A stretch of DNA of 5,978 bases, taken from assembly GCA_946479825.1 (NCBI GenBank), contig CAMLHU010000142.1, positions 1-5,978 on the forward strand, written 5' to 3'. Within the stretch, counting starts at the first letter, position 1. Each line of letters starts with the position of its first letter. A model generated the notes under the pieces. It did no database searches, was not told where the DNA came from, and saw nothing but the letters and a program-made list of their open reading frames with translations. This DNA comes from an uncultured Gemmatimonadota bacterium. Lineage in GTDB: Bacteria > Gemmatimonadota > Gemmatimonadetes > Gemmatimonadales > GWC2-71-9. This document shows, piece by piece, positions 3,512 through 5,978 of this stretch. The position numbers and the translations under genes are program-made.

Positions 3512-5179
3512 GTGGCCCTCCCCCCTCCCCTCCCCGCGCTGGCGGGCCCGTTCCGGATCGACCGTCGCGCCCGCTCGGCTTACGCCGAGGGCGCCGGGAT
3601 CTATCGCATCCTCCCCGCCGCGATCGCCCGCCCCGCCGACGCCGACGACCTGGTCCGCCTGATCCGCTGGGCCCGCGACACCGGCGCGCCGCTCATCCCC
3701 CGCGGCGCCGGCAGCGCGATGGGCGGCGGCAGCGTCGGCGACGGGATCGTGGTGGACCTGCGCGACGTGAACCGCGCCCTCCTGGCTATCGACCCCGCCA
3801 CCCGCACCGCGCGGACCGGTCCGTCGGTGACCCTGGCCGAGCTCAACGCCGTGGCGGCGCAGCACGGGCTCCGGCTTCCGCCCGACCCCTCGAGCGGTCG
3901 CTGGGCCACCCTCGGCGGAATGCTCTCCACCAACGCCTCCGGCGCCCGGTCGGTGCGCTACGGCAGCGTTCGGCGGTGGGTGCTGAGCGCGCGGCTCGTG
4001 ACCCCCGACGGCCGCGCGGCGGAGCTCCCCCGCGCCGGCACGCCCGGGATCCGGGCGACGGCGGAACACGAGAGCCCCACCATCGCGCGGTTCGAGCGCG
4101 AGGCCGGCCCCGCCATCCGCCGGAACCGCGACCTCATCGCCGAACGGTTCCCGAAGACCCGGAAGAATTCGGCCGGCTACGCCCTCGACCACTTCCTCCG
4201 GAGCGGCGACCTGCTCGACCTCGTGATCGGCGCCGAGGGGACGCTCGGCTTCGTCACCGAGATCACGTGGCGGCTCGACCCGATCCCGCCGGCAACGGCA
4301 GCGCTCCGGGTGACCCTCCCCGCGCTCGACGCCATCGCCCCGCTCGTCGCGGCACTCCTCCCGCTCGACCCCTCGGCGGTCGAGCTCCTGGACCAGAGCT
4401 TCCTCGACGTCGCCAAGGCGGCACCCGCGGCCCAGCGGCTCGGCATCACCGGCACCGAGGCGGCAATGGTGCTGGTCGAGTTCGAGGGCGACCCGGCCGC
4501 GGTGGAGCAGGCGGCAGCGGCCGCGGCGGAGGCGGTGCGGCCGCTCGGCAAGGACGTGGCGGTCGCGCTCTCGCCGGCGGAGCAGGAGGAGCTCCGCGAA
4601 CTGCGGCACGCGGCGAGCCCGATCCTGGCGGGGCGGGAGGACCGGCGATCGCTCCAGGTCATCGAGGACGCCTGCGTGCCGGTGGAGCGCCTCGGCGAGT
4701 ATATCGCCGCGGTCCGTCGGCTCTCGGCGGAGAAGAAGCTCCCGGTGGTCGTGTTCGGCCACGCGGGGGACGGGAACGTCCACGTGAACGTCTTCCCCGA
4801 CGTCACCACGATCGGCTGGGAGCAGCAGGTGGCGACGCTGCTCGACGAGGTGACCGCGGAAGTGATCCGGCTGGGCGGGACCCCCACCGGCGAGCACGGC
4901 GACGGCCGGCTGCGGGCCGGATCGCTCGAGAAGGTGTACGGCGCCCCGATCGTGGGGCTCTTCCGACTGGTGAAGGCGGCGTTCGACCCGACCGGGATGC
5001 TCAACCCCGGGATCAAGCTGGTGGACGGGACCCGGCCGGCGCCGATCTCCAGGCTCAAGGTCGGCGCCGGCGCCGCGGAGCTGCCGGACGACATCGCCCA
5101 GGCGCTCCGGGAGATGGAGAAGACGGGAGGATGGGGACGGGATCGGCTGGAGGTGGCGGACGGGGGCCTCACCCCCTGA
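3512..5179 (+). CDS. FAD-linked oxidase (GlcD / 2-hydroxyacid dehydrogenase type)
   Basis: A 555-aa flavoprotein of the vanillyl-alcohol-oxidase-like superfamily. The N-terminal FAD_binding_4 domain (about 34-250) has IPRGAGSAMGGGS (62-74) and PDPSSGRWATLGGMLSTNAS (124-143), which hold the FAD pyrophosphate. The C-terminal FAD-oxidase_C domain contains FGHAGDGNVHVN (415-426), TGEHGDGR (459-466) and DPTGMLNPGIK (492-502). These are typical of D-lactate or glycolate dehydrogenases, so oxidation of a 2-hydroxyacid is likely, but the substrate cannot be read from sequence. In related fused proteins an Fe-S module follows; here only ~50 extra residues follow and no partner gene lies nearby. The GTG at 3512 is preferred because it puts the usual short lead before YAEGAGIYRILP; in-frame codons further upstream would overlap the divergent DUF116 gene. 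No clear Shine-Dalgarno is visible. The last few residues and the TGA stop are inside a dispersed repeat. Confidence 0.9.
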   Translation: MALPPPLPALAGPFRIDRRARSAYAEGAGIYRILPAAIARPADADDLVRLIRWARDTGAPLIPRGAGSAMGGGSVGDGIVVDLRDVNRALLAIDPATRTARTGPSVTLAELNAVAAQHGLRLPPDPSSGRWATLGGMLSTNASGARSVRYGSVRRWVLSARLVTPDGRAAELPRAGTPGIRATAEHESPTIARFEREAGPAIRRNRDLIAERFPKTRKNSAGYALDHFLRSGDLLDLVIGAEGTLGFVTEITWRLDPIPPATAALRVTLPALDAIAPLVAALLPLDPSAVELLDQSFLDVAKAAPAAQRLGITGTEAAMVLVEFEGDPAAVEQAAAAAAEAVRPLGKDVAVALSPAEQEELRELRHAASPILAGREDRRSLQVIEDACVPVERLGEYIAAVRRLSAEKKLPVVVFGHAGDGNVHVNVFPDVTTIGWEQQVATLLDEVTAEVIRLGGTPTGEHGDGRLRAGSLEKVYGAPIVGLFRLVKAAFDPTGMLNPGIKLVDGTRPAPISRLKVGAGAAELPDDIAQALREMEKTGGWGRDRLEVADGGLTP

Positions 5180-5208
5180 CCCCCTTCCCTCATACGGGGA
5201 GAGGGGGG
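5167..5208 (+). repeat. Solo copy of the CCTCACCCCC hairpin repeat containing a stop codon
   Basis: It reads CCTCACCCCCTGACCCCC, then TTCCCTCATACGGGGAGAGGGGGG, an imperfect hairpin (C/T-rich arm, CATAC loop, G/A-rich arm). The outer sequence matches the ends of the inverted repeats round the DUF559 gene, with a different centre lacking CCACG. The TGA at 5177-5179 ends the FAD oxidase gene. The hairpin could terminate its transcript. Confidence 0.75.
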
Positions 5209-5218
5209 ACGTGGGTTT

Positions 5219-5260
5219 GGGGTCGTGAGTCGTGGGTCGGGGATCGTGGGTCGTGGGGGG
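5219..5260 (-). repeat. Heptamer tandem array, inverse of 145-193
   Basis: Units in register: GGGGTCG, TGAGTCG, TGGGTCG, GGGATCG, TGGGTCG and a degenerate TGGGGGG. On the minus strand these are the CGACYCM units found at 145-193. The array runs directly into interspersed element copy 3. Confidence 0.88.
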
Positions 5261-5287
5261 TCATCCTGAGCGAAGCGAGGGATCTCT
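5260..5287 (+). repeat. Short interspersed GTCATCC element, copy 3
   Basis: It reads GTCATCCTGAGCGAAGCGAG then GGATCTCTC. It matches the minus-strand reading of 1160-1197, with a shorter centre. It lies between the FAD oxidase and thyX, immediately after a heptamer array. Confidence 0.85.
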
Positions 5288-5332
5288 CCGAGGACCAGCG
5301 CCCCGCTCCTTTCTCCCGCCTCTCCGCCCGCC

Positions 5333-5338
5333 TACATT
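5333..5338 (+). promoter_or_regulatory. Candidate -10 element for thyX
   Basis: TACATT within CCTACATTTCCG lies about 50 nt upstream of the thyX ATG, in the only part of the intergenic region (about 5288-5350) not obviously repeat. The motif resembles CTATCTTCC before the DUF116 gene. No convincing -35 is seen, so support is weak. Confidence 0.28.
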
Positions 5339-5354
5339 TCCGCCGTCCCGACAG

Positions 5355-5382
5355 CTCCAAGCTCCCGACTCCAAGCTCCCAG
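5355..5382 (+). repeat. Heptamer tandem array just upstream of thyX (CTCCMRR)
   Basis: Four 7-bp units in register: CTCCAAG, CTCCCGA, CTCCAAG, CTCCCAG, also visible as a 14-bp direct repeat. Six bases (CCCTCC) separate it from the ATG, so the ribosome-binding position is pyrimidine-rich and has no Shine-Dalgarno. Confidence 0.85.
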
Positions 5383-5388
5383 CCCTCC

Positions 5389-5978
5389 ATGGACTTCATC
5401 CGCGCCCCTCGCGTGACCCTCCTGGCCCGGCCCACGTTCGTGGAGCCGGAGCATCTCAAGGTCCAGTGGAAGGAGCCGGGGACGGACGGGGAGAAGCTGG
5501 CGGAGTTCGCGGGGCGGCTCTGCTACATGAGCCAGCACAACCCCGCCGGCCGGAGCACGGCGGACTACCTCACCAACATCCTGCGCCAGGGGCACGGCTC
5601 GGTCTTCGAGCATTCGGTGTACGTGCTCCTGCTCGAGGGGATCTCGCGGTCGTGCACCCACGAGCTGGTGCGCCACCGGGCGGGGTTCGGGTACAGCCAG
5701 CTGTCCCAGCGCTATGTGGACGAGAGCCACGCGGCCTTCGTGGTCCCCCCGGCGATCCTGGGCGACGAGGCGCTCGAGGCGGCGTGGCGGACCCAGGTGA
5801 GCGAGGCGCAGTCGGCCTACGTGGCGGCGGTCGAGGGGCTGATGCAGCGGTACAGCTGGGTCGAGGACAAGATCCACCGCCGGAAGATGGCCCGCGAGGC
5901 GGCCCGGAGCGTCCTCCCCAACGCCACCGAGACCAAGATCGTGGTGAGCGGGAACGTCCGCGCCTGGCGGACGATGCT
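5389..5978 (+). CDS. thyX: Flavin-dependent thymidylate synthase, incomplete at the window edge
   Basis: 196 codons are present and no stop is reached. ThyX methylates dUMP to dTMP using methylene-tetrahydrofolate, FAD and NADPH, replacing ThyA, and is cytoplasmic. Recognisable parts: LAEFAGRLCYMS (37-48), GHGSVFEH (68-75, flavin/dUMP contact region), THELVRHRAGFGYSQLSQRY (90-109), the ThyX signature, and RSVLPNATET followed by SGNVRAWRTM (187-196), the start of the C-terminal dUMP-binding helix. The classical signature RHRX7S has here eight residues between RHR (95-97) and Ser106; the reading frame is clean, so this looks like a natural variant. The ATG at 5389 gives an N-terminus of ordinary length; upstream is repeat. 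It is the only complete-start gene on this strand after the 209-bp repeat mosaic, so it probably has its own promoter. Perhaps 20-80 residues are missing. Confidence 0.95.
   Translation, partial: MDFIRAPRVTLLARPTFVEPEHLKVQWKEPGTDGEKLAEFAGRLCYMSQHNPAGRSTADYLTNILRQGHGSVFEHSVYVLLLEGISRSCTHELVRHRAGFGYSQLSQRYVDESHAAFVVPPAILGDEALEAAWRTQVSEAQSAYVAAVEGLMQRYSWVEDKIHRRKMAREAARSVLPNATETKIVVSGNVRAWRTM

Overview
The window is a high-GC bacterial chromosomal segment with five complete protein genes and one gene cut by the right edge. Gene content (a single-function 3-hydroxyacyl-CoA dehydrogenase, a DUF116 membrane protein, a GlcD-type FAD oxidase, ThyX instead of ThyA) together with GC-rich coding DNA and repeat-packed intergenic DNA suggests an environmental, soil-type phylum such as Gemmatimonadota. 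This is inference; there is no rRNA or other phylogenetic marker here.

Layout, left to right. Positions 1-193 are repeats: 8-bp tandem units, a short interspersed GTCAT...ATGAC element, and a 7-bp tandem array that touches the start codon of a 3-hydroxyacyl-CoA dehydrogenase (194-1162, +). The last ~46 codons of that gene run on a degenerate 7-bp array. After a second interspersed element and more 8-bp and 7-bp arrays comes a small unrecognised lipoprotein (1301-1762, +). A DUF559 endonuclease-like gene (1854-2375, -) lies inside a near-perfect 42-bp inverted repeat (1851-1892 / 2450-2491), followed by a ~34-bp tandem array, a strong hairpin and another 7-bp array. A DUF116 two-helix membrane protein (2656-3465, -) is divergent from an FAD-linked oxidase (3512-5179, +), with only 46 bp between them. 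A 209-bp repeat mosaic separates the oxidase from thyX (5389 to the end, +, incomplete).

The genes do not form one pathway or operon. The dehydrogenase (fatty acid or polyhydroxybutyrate-type acyl-CoA metabolism), the oxidase (probably 2-hydroxyacid oxidation) and ThyX (dTMP synthesis) look like independent housekeeping genes, each isolated by repeats.

The striking property is the repeat architecture: six separate arrays with an exact 7-bp period but different unit sequences, four arrays with an 8-bp period, three copies of a GTCATCC-type interspersed element, and a palindromic CCACG-(TT/AA)-CGTGG family. All five visible stop codons lie in or touch a repeat, and three of the plus-strand genes start 0-6 nt after a heptamer array. 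The best candidates for something undescribed are the inverted-repeat-bracketed DUF559 nuclease cassette and the heptamer arrays that fill gene borders and have entered coding sequence.
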